From Actinomycetota bacterium (GTDB lineage Bacteria; Actinomycetota; Actinomycetes; S36-B12; CAIYMF01): a DNA stretch of 8,623 nt. Position 1 is the stretch's first letter; each line of letters opens with the position of its first letter. A program made the position numbers and the translations under genes. Where the stretch lies: contig WLOZ01000061.1 in assembly GCA_009699025.1 (NCBI GenBank), positions 1-8,623 of the forward strand, written 5' to 3'. The notes below the pieces were generated by a model. That model was not told where the DNA came from. It did not search any database and saw only the letters and a list, made by a program, of their open reading frames with translations. Of this stretch, positions 1 through 7,630 are shown in pieces.

Positions 1-1
1 G

Positions 2-1189
2 GGCACCATCCTCGGTGGCGTCAACTTCGTCACCACCATCTACTGCATGCGTGCCCCGGGCATGACCATGTTCCGGATGCCCATCTTTACCTGGACCGTG
101 CTGCTCACGAGCGTGCTCGTGCTGATGGCCTTTCCCGTGCTAGCCGCCTCGCTCGTGGTTCTCGAGGTCGACCGCAAGTTTGGTTCCGTAGTGTTCGAGG
201 CCTCCAACGGTGGCGCCATCCTGTGGCAGCACCTCTTCTGGTTCTTCGGCCATCCCGAGGTGTACATCCTTGCTCTGCCCTTCTTCGGCGTGGCCAGTGA
301 GATTCTCCCGGTGTTCAGCCGCAAGCCGGTCTTCGGCTACAAGGGCTTGGTCTTCGCCACAATCGCCATCGCTGGCCTCTCCGTGGCGGTGTGGGCCCAC
401 CACATGTACGTCACGGGGGCGGTGAACCTGCCGTTCTTCGCGTTTATGACCATGCTCATCGCCGTGCCCACCGGAGTGAAGTTCTTCAACTGGATTGGCA
501 CGATGTGGAAGGGCAGCCTCACGTTTGAGACTCCGATGCTGTGGACCCTCGGCTTCCTCGTCACCTTCCTCTTCGGTGGCCTGACCGGCATCCTGCTGGC
601 CAACCCTCCGATCGACTTCGCGGTGAGCGACTCCTACTTCGTGGTGGCCCACTTCCACTACGTGGTGTTCGGAACGGTGGTCTTCATGATGTTCGCGGGC
701 TTCTACTTCTGGTGGCCCAAGTGGACCGGTCGCATGCTCAACGAGCGTCTGGGCAAGCTGCACTTCTGGCTGCTCTTCGTGGGCTTCCAGGGAACCTTCC
801 TGGTGCAGCACTGGCTCGGCGCCGAGGGAATGCCCCGTCGTTACGCCGACTACGCCGAGTCTGACGGCTTTACCACGCTCAACCAGTTCTCGACAGTGTT
901 CTCGTTCGTGCTCGGTGCCTCCACCCTGGTGTTCCTCTGGAACGTCTACCGCACGTGGCGCCATGCGCCGCTGGTGACAGTCGACGACCCATGGGGCTGG
1001 GGGTGCTCGCTCGAGTGGGCCACCAGTTGCCCACCCCCGCGCCACAACTTCGTATCACTGCCGCCGATTCGCAGTGAGCGCCCCGCGTTCGACCTGCATC
1101 ACCCTGAATTGGCAGTCGCTGACCTGCCGGTGGGTAAGAACATCCTCGATAAGGTCGGCGGGCCCAACCTCGAGGGGCTGAAGAAGTGA
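2..1189 (+). CDS. ctaD: Cytochrome c oxidase subunit I, aa3 type (5' end outside window)
   Basis: This is the catalytic subunit of the terminal oxidase: it reduces O2 to water at the haem a3/CuB centre and pumps protons across the membrane. The reading frame is open from base 2, and 395 C-terminal residues are present; the N-terminal third, with the first haem a ligand, lies upstream of the window. Visible landmarks are GHPEVY at 245-262 (CuB histidine, the D-channel glutamate of A1-type oxidases, and the tyrosine that crosslinks to the histidine), the CuB pair HH at 398-403, GYKG with the K-channel lysine at about 341, and HFH at 650-658 (haem a3 and haem a ligands). Several hydrophobic helices alternate with these. 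The soluble tail carries [13 protein letters not shown] and FDLHHPE, typical of actinobacterial CtaD. Its TGA overlaps the ctaF start. Identification is essentially certain; only the 5' end is missing. Confidence 0.98.
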   Translation, partial: GTILGGVNFVTTIYCMRAPGMTMFRMPIFTWTVLLTSVLVLMAFPVLAASLVVLEVDRKFGSVVFEASNGGAILWQHLFWFFGHPEVYILALPFFGVASEILPVFSRKPVFGYKGLVFATIAIAGLSVAVWAHHMYVTGAVNLPFFAFMTMLIAVPTGVKFFNWIGTMWKGSLTFETPMLWTLGFLVTFLFGGLTGILLANPPIDFAVSDSYFVVAHFHYVVFGTVVFMMFAGFYFWWPKWTGRMLNERLGKLHFWLLFVGFQGTFLVQHWLGAEGMPRRYADYAESDGFTTLNQFSTVFSFVLGASTLVFLWNVYRTWRHAPLVTVDDPWGWGCSLEWATSCPPPRHNFVSLPPIRSERPAFDLHHPELAVADLPVGKNILDKVGGPNLEGLKK

Positions 1190-1584
1190 AGGTTGAGGGT
1201 TGGCTCTTCGCGCTGGGCTCGATCTTCTACGCCCTTGTTGCCGTGGCGTACTGGTTCATTGCTGGCGAGATCGTCGGCACCACGGCACTCACTCTCACGG
1301 CTGGTCTTTCCGCTCTGGTGGGCTTCTACACGCTCTTCACGGGACACCGGGTTGGGGTTCGGCCCGAGGACCGCTACGACGCTGAAATCGCCGACGCCGA
1401 TCCCGACTACGGATTCTTCAGCCCTCACTCATGGTGGCCGCTGGTGATCGGAATCGGCGCCATGTCGACCGCGATCGCCTTTGCCTTCACGACGTGGTGG
1501 ATGGTCCTCTTTGGCTTGTGCACCATCATCTTCGGGGCCATCGGAACCGTGTTCGAGTACCACCGCGGGCCGTACGCCTCCTGA
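1186..1584 (+). CDS. ctaF: Cytochrome c oxidase subunit IV, actinobacterial CtaF
   Basis: A small membrane subunit of the aa3 oxidase found in Actinobacteria; it is thought to be structural and has no redox centre. The 132-aa protein has four predicted membrane segments at about residues 5-26, 32-53, 84-102 and 104-123. A polar loop between segments 2 and 3 carries [12 protein letters not shown] and [10 protein letters not shown], both characteristic of this family. The C-terminus has FEYHRG, also typical. It starts with GTG at 1186 inside the ctaD stop (GTGA, a 4-base overlap), with a GAGGGG ribosome binding site at 1172-1177, so it is very probably translationally coupled to ctaD. The length is normal for the family. 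Confidence 0.95.
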   Translation: MKVEGWLFALGSIFYALVAVAYWFIAGEIVGTTALTLTAGLSALVGFYTLFTGHRVGVRPEDRYDAEIADADPDYGFFSPHSWWPLVIGIGAMSTAIAFAFTTWWMVLFGLCTIIFGAIGTVFEYHRGPYAS

Positions 1585-1738
1585 CGTCACGTCATGGTCG
1601 CCAGCCGACACGCCCGAACGCTTGATGGTCAGGTACATCCAGTCTGGTGCGCACGTACCATGGATTGAGTTGGTGCGCGCTTACGAAGCGGACACTGCGT
1701 GCCGATGGTGAGGCCATGACTGTGCGGGAGGTTCAACC
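1585..1738 (+). other. ctaF-to-transpeptidase intergenic gap
   Basis: No convincing gene is seen in these 154 bases. The ctaF stop is part of the palindrome TGACGTCA (1582-1589), followed by another CGTCA. A GTGCGCAC palindrome lies at 1647-1654, flanked by a 5-bp GGTAC/GTACC inverted repeat (1632-1636 and 1655-1659). TACCAT at 1656-1661 fits a loose actinobacterial -10 (TANNNT) but has no good -35. GGGAGG at 1726-1731 is a good ribosome binding site seven bases before the downstream GTG start. The gap is long enough for the transpeptidase to have its own promoter, but none can be assigned with confidence. Confidence 0.5.
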
Positions 1739-2977
1739 GTGAAGCAGCGGCGGCAGAGAGTAGCGACTGGGCGCCTGCTCGCGTTCGTGGCCCTCGCGGG
1801 TGCAGGACTGATGAGTCTGACTTCCTGCGGCCTTGCTGACGTGTCGATGAGCGCGGTAATGATTCCCACTCCTACCTCGACGGCCACCCTCTCGATCACC
1901 CCCACCGTAGGCGACACCGAGGTGCTCCCAGGCTCGCCAGTCAGAGTGCAGGCCCAGCAGGGGCGGCTCACCTCGGTGAAGGTGGTCAGCGCCGATGGAA
2001 CCCCACTGAGGGGAACCTTGTCGGGCGATTCGCGCAGCTGGGTGTCGGTAGACCATGCCGTCGGGTACGGAGCCACGTACTTCGTGGAAGCCGCGGCAAT
2101 AGACCGCGAGGGTCTCAGCACCTCGAAGCGTGTGCAGTTCAGCACCATGGTGCCCGATCGCACGGCGGCCGTGCAGTGGAGCGAGCCCATGGCGGGCTCC
2201 ACCTTCGGGGTGGGCATTCCCTTGACGCTCACCTTCGACCGCGATATCGAGTTCAAGGCGGACGTCGAGTCGAACCTCGTTGTGATCACACCGACCTCGA
2301 TCGAGGGGGCCTGGCGCTGGCTGTCTGACAACACCGTGCAGTACCGGCCTAAGACGTACTGGCCGGGCAACATCGACATTACGGTGAAGGCGAACCTCCT
2401 AGGCGTTCAGACGGGCCCCGACGTGTGGGGAGAGAAGGACGCCTCCTACGTCTTCCACACCTCCGACTCCATCGTGGGTCGGGTCGACATGAACAAGTAC
2501 ACGCTCACCGTGCGTCGCAATGGCACGGTGATCCGCACCATCCCGATCACCACCGGCAAGCCCGGCTTCGAAAGTCGGTCGGGGGTCAAGGTGGTGCTCA
2601 CCAAGGAGCGAACACGACTCATGGACGCCGCCACCGGCGGCACCGACCCGACCAGCCCCGAGTACTACCGGCTGACGGTCGAGTACGCGATGCGACTGAC
2701 CTGGTCGGGGGAGTTCTTGCACGCCGCACCGTGGTCTGAGGGCTCGCAGGGATACGACAACGTGAGCCACGGCTGTACAGGTATGAGTACCAGTAACGCC
2801 GAATGGCTGTACGGCATCAGTGGTCTGGGTGACGTCTATGAATTCGTCGGCAACGACAAGCAGATGGGCACCGGCGACAATGGCATCACGGTCTGGAACG
2901 TCCCGTGGTACGAGTGGCTGGAAGACTCGCGGATCGACTCGGTCATGACCACCGAGGCTGATCAAAGTCTCCGTTAG
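1739..2977 (+). CDS. L,D-transpeptidase lipoprotein (Ig-like domain plus YkuD domain)
   Basis: Probable cell-wall enzyme that forms 3->3 crosslinks in peptidoglycan from tetrapeptide stems, acting outside the membrane. The 412-aa protein begins with a basic stretch and hydrophobic segment ending in a lipobox (LTSC, Cys30), so it should be lipid-anchored after signal peptidase II cleavage. Residues about 40-140 look like a first Ig-like module. Residues about 145-242 match the actinobacterial Ig-like domain of Ldt proteins, with GVGIPLTLTFDR and VQYRPKTYWP. The YkuD catalytic domain covers about 243-372, with His328 in FLHAAPW and the active-site motif SHGCTGM (His344, Cys346). The usual asparagine two residues after the cysteine is glycine here. 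The GTG start is supported by GGGAGG at 1726-1731. Architecture resembles LdtMt2 of mycobacteria. Its stop overlaps that of the convergent neighbour. The family is firm; which Ldt paralogue is unclear. Confidence 0.92.
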   Translation: MKQRRQRVATGRLLAFVALAGAGLMSLTSCGLADVSMSAVMIPTPTSTATLSITPTVGDTEVLPGSPVRVQAQQGRLTSVKVVSADGTPLRGTLSGDSRSWVSVDHAVGYGATYFVEAAAIDREGLSTSKRVQFSTMVPDRTAAVQWSEPMAGSTFGVGIPLTLTFDRDIEFKADVESNLVVITPTSIEGAWRWLSDNTVQYRPKTYWPGNIDITVKANLLGVQTGPDVWGEKDASYVFHTSDSIVGRVDMNKYTLTVRRNGTVIRTIPITTGKPGFESRSGVKVVLTKERTRLMDAATGGTDPTSPEYYRLTVEYAMRLTWSGEFLHAAPWSEGSQGYDNVSHGCTGMSTSNAEWLYGISGLGDVYEFVGNDKQMGTGDNGITVWNVPWYEWLEDSRIDSVMTTEADQSLR

Positions 2978-2990
2978 GCGAAACTAGCGG
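2971..2990. terminator. Small stem-loop across the convergent stop codons
   Basis: CCGTTAG (2971-2977) can pair with CTAGCGG (2984-2990) over seven base pairs, one of them G-U on the + strand transcript, closing a GCGAAA loop. It sits exactly where the + strand transpeptidase and the - strand small ORF end, so it is a candidate bidirectional terminator. Neither side has a clear T-run, and the stem is short, so the call is weak. Confidence 0.3.
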
Positions 2991-3315
2991 CCCAGATCTC
3001 AACGAACTCACCGACGTGGTGGTTGTCGTGGTCAAAGTCGACGTGTCTGGCCCCGCCGCTTTCGGCGTGTTCCCAGATGGCTTGCCGGTGAGGGCATGAC
3101 CTCCACGCGTCCAACTGCTCCGCAGTCCAGTCACCTTCGGTCAGGATGATGACGTGAGTGGGATCGTCACCGCTTTGAAATCCGCGCAGACTCACCGGCG
3201 GAGTGCATAGGCTGCCGGAGGGGCAGAGGACCCGATGCTCGAGGTTTTCCCTCTCTCTGTCAGACATGAAAGCGGCGGCGTCTGCCACAGACAATCTCAT
3301 GATGTGCATCGCCAT
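2974..3315 (-). CDS. Uncharacterised 113-aa protein downstream of qcrB
   Basis: I do not recognise this protein. It is soluble, with no signal peptide or membrane helix. The middle part, ILTEGDWTAEQLDAWRSCPH followed by RQAIW, and the late GEFVEIW, faintly recall the small dimeric alpha/beta-barrel families (antibiotic biosynthesis monooxygenase or Dabb type); this is a guess from pattern only. The C-terminal third is rich in His and Asp (His91, 96, 99, 100), and there are three cysteines (31, 37, 74). It starts 14 bases after the qcrB stop on the same strand and could be the last gene of that operon. Three in-frame ATGs (3315, 3309, 3300) compete, none with a clear ribosome binding site. Five of its eight arginines use AGA or AGG, which seem rare in the neighbouring respiratory genes. 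Its TAA stop overlaps the stop of the convergent transpeptidase. That it is a gene is likely but not proven. Confidence 0.6.
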   Translation of the reverse strand: MAMHIMRLSVADAAAFMSDRERENLEHRVLCPSGSLCTPPVSLRGFQSGDDPTHVIILTEGDWTAEQLDAWRSCPHRQAIWEHAESGGARHVDFDHDNHHVGEFVEIWAASFA

Positions 3316-3329
3316 CGCTGAGTTCGCGC

Positions 3330-5045
3330 TCAGTGCTGGTGGGAGTTGCTCTGGTGGCCGCCGATGGCGGGAGAGTGCAGCACGGGCTCCGATGTCATCT
3401 CGAGGTTCTTGAAGTCCTCGAGCACCGACCCGTGGTCGTGAAGCTCGTGCGCAGCGTGAGCCTCGGCCGCAGCGAGCTCCTCGGGCGACGGAAGAGCCAC
3501 ATTGTCGCCGTAGTACCAGCGGGAGAACCGAGCCTGAGCGCCCTTGATCGAGCGCAGCGGCCTCGCCACCCCGTTCTCGTCGACTCCAGACTCAATCGCG
3601 ATGGGCACGTGGTCGACCTTGGCCAGAATCTTCGCCCTGTCCTTCGCCGGAAGAGGAGTGTGGATCTCGATGAACTCACCTTCGGGGGTGCGCAGGATGT
3701 TGCCACTCTCGATGCCGTGCAGCAGTTTCTCTCGGTCGCGTCGCTGCAGCGACAGGCAGATGCGTTTGGTGATCATGAACGCCAGGGCCGGCACGATGAA
3801 GATAGCGACCCGCAGCGTATACGTGATGGTATTAATCGACAGGCCGAAGGTGGTGGCCAGAATGTCGTTGCCACCTGAAATCCAGAGCATCCCGTAGAAG
3901 GAAATGGCCATCACTCCGATGGCCGTCCGGGTGGGAGCGTTGCGCGGCCGGTCGAGGAGATTGTGCTCGCGGTTGTCCCCGGTGGCCCACTTCTCAATCC
4001 ACGGGTAGACGCCGAGCAGGGTGAAGATGATGCCCGGCAGGACCACCGTGGGCAGGAAGACATTCCAGCTGATGCTGTAGGCGCCGATGTTCCACTCCCA
4101 GTTGGGCGTGAGGCGCACCGCGCCGTCGAGCCAGCCCATGTACCAGTCGGGTTGGGAGCCAGCGCTGATCTGGTCGGGGGTGTAGGGGCCGAAGGCCCAG
4201 ATGGGGTTGATGGTGACGAGGCCGGCCATCAGGGTGGTGACGCCGAACACGATGAAGAAGAAGCCGCCCGCCTTGGCCATGTACACCGGCAGCAGCGGAA
4301 AGCCGACCACGTTCTTCTCGGTGCGGCCTGGGCCTGGGTACTGGGTGTGCTTCTGGTGCCACACCATCATGAGGTGGGCGCTGATGAGCGCCAAGAAGAT
4401 GCCAGGAATGAGCAGCACGTGCACCGTATAGAGCCGTGGAATGAAGTCGACTCCCGGGAACTCACCCCCGAACAGAAGGAACTGCGCCCAGGTGCCCACG
4501 ATGGGGATGCTCAGGACGATGCCTTGTGCGATGCGCAGACCCGTGCCGGAGAGAAGGTCGTCAGGCAGCGAGTAGCCAGCGAAGCCCTCGAGGATGCCGA
4601 GGGTCAGCAGGCCTGCGCCGATGGCCCAGTTGAACTCGCGAGGCTTGCGGAAGGCGCCCGTGAAGAACACACGCAGGAGGTGCACGGTGATTGCCACCAT
4701 GAAGAACAGAGCAGCCCAGTGGTGGATCTGGCGCATGAGCAGACCACCGCGCACATCAAAGGAGATGTTGAGCGTCGAGGCGAAGGACTCGCTCATCTTG
4801 ATGCCATTGAGCGGCAGGTATGACCCGTCGTAAATGATCTCGGTCATGGAGGGCTTGAACCACAGGGTGAGGTAGGTGCCTGACAGCAGTAGCACAATGA
4901 AGCTGTACAGCGCGATCTCGCCGAGCATGAACGACCAGTGGTCGGGAAAGACCTTGTTGAGGCTCCGCTTCATGAACTGGGCGATGCCGAGCCGTTGGTC
5001 GACGTAGTCGACAACGGTTCCACCAGCCTTCACGACAGTGCTCAT
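3330..5045 (-). CDS. qcrB: Menaquinol-cytochrome c reductase cytochrome b subunit
   Basis: Cytochrome b of the actinobacterial bc complex; it oxidises menaquinol and carries electrons across the membrane through two b haems. The 571-aa protein has eight or so hydrophobic helices. The haem ligand pairs are His108/His122 in the helix beginning RQIHHWA and His209/His224 in the helix beginning YTVHVLL, spaced 14 and 15 residues apart. The quinol-oxidation motif is PDWY (299-302), the usual actinobacterial variant of PEWY. The single-protein form and the cytosolic extension after about residue 430 (QRRDREKLLHG onward) match actinobacterial QcrB; the tail ends in a His-rich stretch. The ATG at 5045 is chosen because it overlaps the qcrA stop (ATGA) and has GGGAG eight bases upstream; a TTG 15 bases earlier is less likely. 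It is translated from the ctaE-qcrCAB unit. Confidence 0.97.
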   Translation of the reverse strand: MSTVVKAGGTVVDYVDQRLGIAQFMKRSLNKVFPDHWSFMLGEIALYSFIVLLLSGTYLTLWFKPSMTEIIYDGSYLPLNGIKMSESFASTLNISFDVRGGLLMRQIHHWAALFFMVAITVHLLRVFFTGAFRKPREFNWAIGAGLLTLGILEGFAGYSLPDDLLSGTGLRIAQGIVLSIPIVGTWAQFLLFGGEFPGVDFIPRLYTVHVLLIPGIFLALISAHLMMVWHQKHTQYPGPGRTEKNVVGFPLLPVYMAKAGGFFFIVFGVTTLMAGLVTINPIWAFGPYTPDQISAGSQPDWYMGWLDGAVRLTPNWEWNIGAYSISWNVFLPTVVLPGIIFTLLGVYPWIEKWATGDNREHNLLDRPRNAPTRTAIGVMAISFYGMLWISGGNDILATTFGLSINTITYTLRVAIFIVPALAFMITKRICLSLQRRDREKLLHGIESGNILRTPEGEFIEIHTPLPAKDRAKILAKVDHVPIAIESGVDENGVARPLRSIKGAQARFSRWYYGDNVALPSPEELAAAEAHAAHELHDHGSVLEDFKNLEMTSEPVLHSPAIGGHQSNSHQH

Positions 5046-6160
5046 GATCCCTGCTCCCAAAAGCTCGGTCCGATGTGTGATTGGAAGTCTCCCCGTGCCA
5101 CCAAGTATCCCTCGGAATCCACGGTAACCGCGAGTTGAGGCATCGGTCTGGCGGCGGGGCCGAACACGACCTTGGCTGAGTCAGCGAGGTCAAAGGTGCT
5201 CTGATGGCACGGGCAGAGGAGCTGGTGAGTGCGCTTCTGGTAGAGCGAGATGGGGCAGCCCACGTGGGTGCAGATCTTCGAGAAGACCAGGATGCCCTGG
5301 TAGTCCCACGGCTCCTCGGGGGTGCCTCCCTGCTGCGAGCGGATGTCCTCGGGGCGCATGCGCACGATGATCGAGGACGCCTTTGCCCGGGCGTTGAGGT
5401 TGCCCTCGGTCTCCTCGACCTCGAGCAGGCTGGCCGGCACCACGTTGACGAGCCCGCCCACGGGGATGTCCTCGGGACGAATGGGCTGGTAGGAGCCATC
5501 GGTGACGATGCGCTCGCCCTTGGTCCAGATGGTCTCCTTGAGTAGCGCGCTCGGAGTGGGCGAGTCGGGCGGGGTGACCCACAGGTCGCGGAGGATCACC
5601 ACCAGCGGGATGGGGAAGAGCGCCATCGCCGCGATCAGGGTGCGCCGAATGATGCGGCGCTGGCCGAAGCCAGAGTCGACCGCACCTGCGTCGAAGATCT
5701 CGAGGGCCTCGGCGCGGTCTTGGGGCTCGCTCACGAGGTCATGGCGCATCTGCACGACCTCGACGTCGGGCATTAGCTTCTTGGCCCAGTGAATCGCTCC
5801 CGCGCCGATCAGGAAGATCGCGAGGCCAAAGGTGAGGCCGAGGGTGAGGTTGCTAGCACTCATGGTGCCGACCAGCGGGAGCGCGATGACCGTGGTCTTG
5901 TCGACCGCTGCGTAGGCCACCACGAAGAGCAGGAACAGCAGGATGGCGAGGGTGAACATGATCGAGACCTGGCGCTCGGCCCGCTTGGCCGCCTTGGGGT
6001 CGATGTCAGCTCGGCGCGGCTCATGAGGCAGCGGCGCGGGGGCGGGGCGGCCGTTGGGCAGCACTAGCTCAGCGTGCTCAGCGTGCTCGCCGGCCGTCGT
6101 GGCGTCGTGGCCGGGGTCTCCGTCGGCCGCGCCCGTGTTCGTGGTGGTGAGGTCGCTCAC
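5042..6160 (-). CDS. qcrA: Menaquinol-cytochrome c reductase Rieske iron-sulfur subunit
   Basis: Carries the [2Fe-2S] cluster that takes the first electron from menaquinol and passes it to QcrC. The 372-aa protein has an acidic, His-containing N-terminus, then three membrane segments (about residues 68-86, 103-125 and 173-190), the topology specific to actinobacterial QcrA. The cluster-binding motifs are CTHVGC (Cys297, His299, Cys302) and CPCHQS (Cys316, Cys318, His319), all ligands present. Paired arginines (168-169 and 172-173) lie just before the third helix. A twin-arginine motif at this place is known in Streptomyces QcrA, whose last helix needs the Tat pathway. GTG at 6160 is chosen as start because it overlaps the qcrC stop (GTGA) with GGAG upstream; the ATG at 6220 would put 20 residues inside qcrC coding sequence. 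Confidence 0.97.
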   Translation of the reverse strand: MSDLTTTNTGAADGDPGHDATTAGEHAEHAELVLPNGRPAPAPLPHEPRRADIDPKAAKRAERQVSIMFTLAILLFLLFVVAYAAVDKTTVIALPLVGTMSASNLTLGLTFGLAIFLIGAGAIHWAKKLMPDVEVVQMRHDLVSEPQDRAEALEIFDAGAVDSGFGQRRIIRRTLIAAMALFPIPLVVILRDLWVTPPDSPTPSALLKETIWTKGERIVTDGSYQPIRPEDIPVGGLVNVVPASLLEVEETEGNLNARAKASSIIVRMRPEDIRSQQGGTPEEPWDYQGILVFSKICTHVGCPISLYQKRTHQLLCPCHQSTFDLADSAKVVFGPAARPMPQLAVTVDSEGYLVARGDFQSHIGPSFWEQGS

Positions 6161-6948
6161 TTGGCCTTCACTCCGATCCAGATAGCAACGAGGATGAGCG
6201 CACCGAGCCCGATGAGCCACACGAAGAGACCTTCGGTAACCGGGCCGAGCCGCCCGAGGGCAAGGCCCCCGGGGTTGTCATCGGCCTGCAGGCTGGCGAT
6301 CCACTTGATGATCGTCTGCTTCTCCTCGACAGTGATCGTTCCATTACCGAAGATGGGCATGCTTTGCGGTCCGGACACCATCGCCGTGTAGATCTGCCGC
6401 GGGGTGGCATCCATCAGGCTGGGCGCGGCGGTTCCATCGCTGAGCGCGCCACCCTTACCCGCGAAGCTGTGGCACTGGGCGCAGTTGGTGCGGAAGAGCT
6501 CGCCTCCGGTGGCGAGGTCCGCAGTGGCGGTGTCGAGCTGCTCGGCCGTGGGAACCCCGGGGCCGGGGGCGAGGGACGACACGTAGGCAGCCAGGGCATC
6601 GATTTCAGCCTGGCTGTAAACGGGGGGCTTCGCGACGGCCTGAGCGCCCGGGGCTGCTAGCGGCATTCGTCCGGTGCCCACCTGGAAGTCGACGCCCGCT
6701 GCGCCCACGCCGAGCAGGGTGGGAGACATGGCCGAGCCCTGAGCGTTGAGCCCGTGGCAGCTGGAGCAGCCCTCGGCAAACAGCTTCTTGCCGCTCTCGA
6801 TCTGAGCCTCCGACCACTTTTGGTCGGCGGCCTGAGCCGAGGTGCCCGAGTCGACGGCGGCGTAGATCGCGCCTGTGCCGAGCAGGGCGAGCAGAAGCAT
6901 GACGAGGAGTGTCGCCGGATGCCTTCTGCGGGCAGCCATGGAGTTCAC
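6157..6948 (-). CDS. qcrC: Di-haem cytochrome c subunit of the bc complex
   Basis: Membrane-bound c-type cytochrome that links the bc complex directly to the aa3 oxidase, replacing soluble cytochrome c. The 263-aa protein has an N-terminal membrane segment (about 12-31), two cytochrome c domains with CSSCH (Cys61, Cys64, His65) and CAQCH (Cys156, Cys159, His160), and a C-terminal anchor (about 239-260). Likely sixth ligands are Met95 in GRMP and Met197 in SMPIF. Two haem domains between two anchors is the usual actinobacterial QcrC plan, and the length fits. GTG at 6948 is preferred over the ATG at 6939 because AGAGAGG stands seven bases upstream of it. It follows ctaE by 39 bases and overlaps qcrA by four. 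Confidence 0.97.
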   Translation of the reverse strand: MNSMAARRRHPATLLVMLLLALLGTGAIYAAVDSGTSAQAADQKWSEAQIESGKKLFAEGCSSCHGLNAQGSAMSPTLLGVGAAGVDFQVGTGRMPLAAPGAQAVAKPPVYSQAEIDALAAYVSSLAPGPGVPTAEQLDTATADLATGGELFRTNCAQCHSFAGKGGALSDGTAAPSLMDATPRQIYTAMVSGPQSMPIFGNGTITVEEKQTIIKWIASLQADDNPGGLALGRLGPVTEGLFVWLIGLGALILVAIWIGVKAK

Positions 6949-6987
6949 TTCAAGACCTCTCTCGCGTTGTCGTGCGGGGTGAACGAG

Positions 6988-7590
6988 CTACTTGATGAGG
7001 TAGATCATGGTGAACAGGCCCACCCAGACCACGTCGACAAAGTGCCAGTAGTACGACACCACGATCGCTGCCGAGGCCTCCTGGTGGTTAAAGCGCTTGA
7101 TCAGGTACGTGCGGGCGAGGACGAAGAGGAAGGCCACGAGTCCGAAGGTGACGTGCAGACCGTGGAATCCGGTGGTGAGGTAGAACACCGAACCGAAGGA
7201 CGAGCCTGAAAGAGTGATTCCCTCTCGCACGAGGCCCGCGTACTCGTACACCTGACCACCAATGAAGAAGGCGCCCATCACAAACGTAATGATGAACCAG
7301 CGGCGCAGCTTGTTGACGTCGCCTCGCTCGGCGGCGAACACTCCGAGCTGGCAGGTCACACTGGAGAGCACTAGGACGGTGGTGTTGGCAGCCGCGAAGG
7401 GGACGTTCAGCAGCGGTGTCTCGGCCGCCCAGACCTCGGGGTTCACGGACTTGCTGGTGAGGTACATCGCAAACAGGGCCGCGAAGAACATCAGCTCACT
7501 GGCGAGCCACACGATGGTGCCCACGGCGACCATATTGGGGCGGTTCGCCGGAGCGTGGACTGTTGCTTCGTCGATCGTTGATGCCGTCAC
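6988..7590 (-). CDS. ctaE: Cytochrome c oxidase subunit III
   Basis: Membrane subunit of the aa3 oxidase that stabilises subunit I and supports proton uptake; it holds no redox metal. With the GTG start at 7590 it is 200 aa with five membrane helices, the short form found in many bacteria. Family signatures are [15 protein letters not shown] near the first helix (Glu32), [14 protein letters not shown] (His143, His146) and [10 protein letters not shown] close to the C-terminus. The GTG at 7590 is preferred because AGGAT lies about nine bases upstream and the protein then begins like relatives (MTAST...); an ATG at 7626 would add 12 residues. It is the first gene of the ctaE-qcrC-qcrA-qcrB unit, so the oxidase is split: subunits I and IV are on the opposite strand. 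Confidence 0.95.
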   Translation of the reverse strand: MTASTIDEATVHAPANRPNMVAVGTIVWLASELMFFAALFAMYLTSKSVNPEVWAAETPLLNVPFAAANTTVLVLSSVTCQLGVFAAERGDVNKLRRWFIITFVMGAFFIGGQVYEYAGLVREGITLSGSSFGSVFYLTTGFHGLHVTFGLVAFLFVLARTYLIKRFNHQEASAAIVVSYYWHFVDVVWVGLFTMIYLIK

Positions 7591-7630
7591 GCCTTCATCC
7601 TGCCAGACGAGAGGGCTCGGTGGCATCGGG

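Noticed and set aside
140..1045. A 301-codon open frame on the - strand inside ctaD
   Set aside because: It is antisense to a certain gene; its product is rich in His, Glu, Arg and Gly with no domain, as expected of a mirror frame in GC-rich DNA.
1624..1711. Possible 28-codon leader peptide before the transpeptidase (begins MVRYIQSG)
   Set aside because: No ribosome binding site before its ATG, and it is the tail of a longer shadow frame running through ctaF; no regulatory codon run or hairpin supports attenuation.
3963..4823. A 286-codon open frame on the + strand opposite qcrB
   Set aside because: Antisense to conserved qcrB coding sequence, highly biased composition, no ribosome binding site or recognisable motif.
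5046..5060. TTG start for QcrB at 5060
   Set aside because: The ATG at 5045 overlaps the qcrA stop and has GGGAG at proper spacing; TTG is a rarer start and adds only five residues.
6161..6220. Longer N-terminus for QcrA starting at ATG 6220
   Set aside because: The extra residues lie within the qcrC coding sequence and are unlike QcrA; the GTG at 6160 with the GTGA overlap explains the junction better.
7591..7626. Longer N-terminus for CtaE starting at ATG 7626
   Set aside because: The GTG at 7590 has a ribosome binding site, and the shorter protein begins as relatives do; the 12 extra residues show no family pattern.
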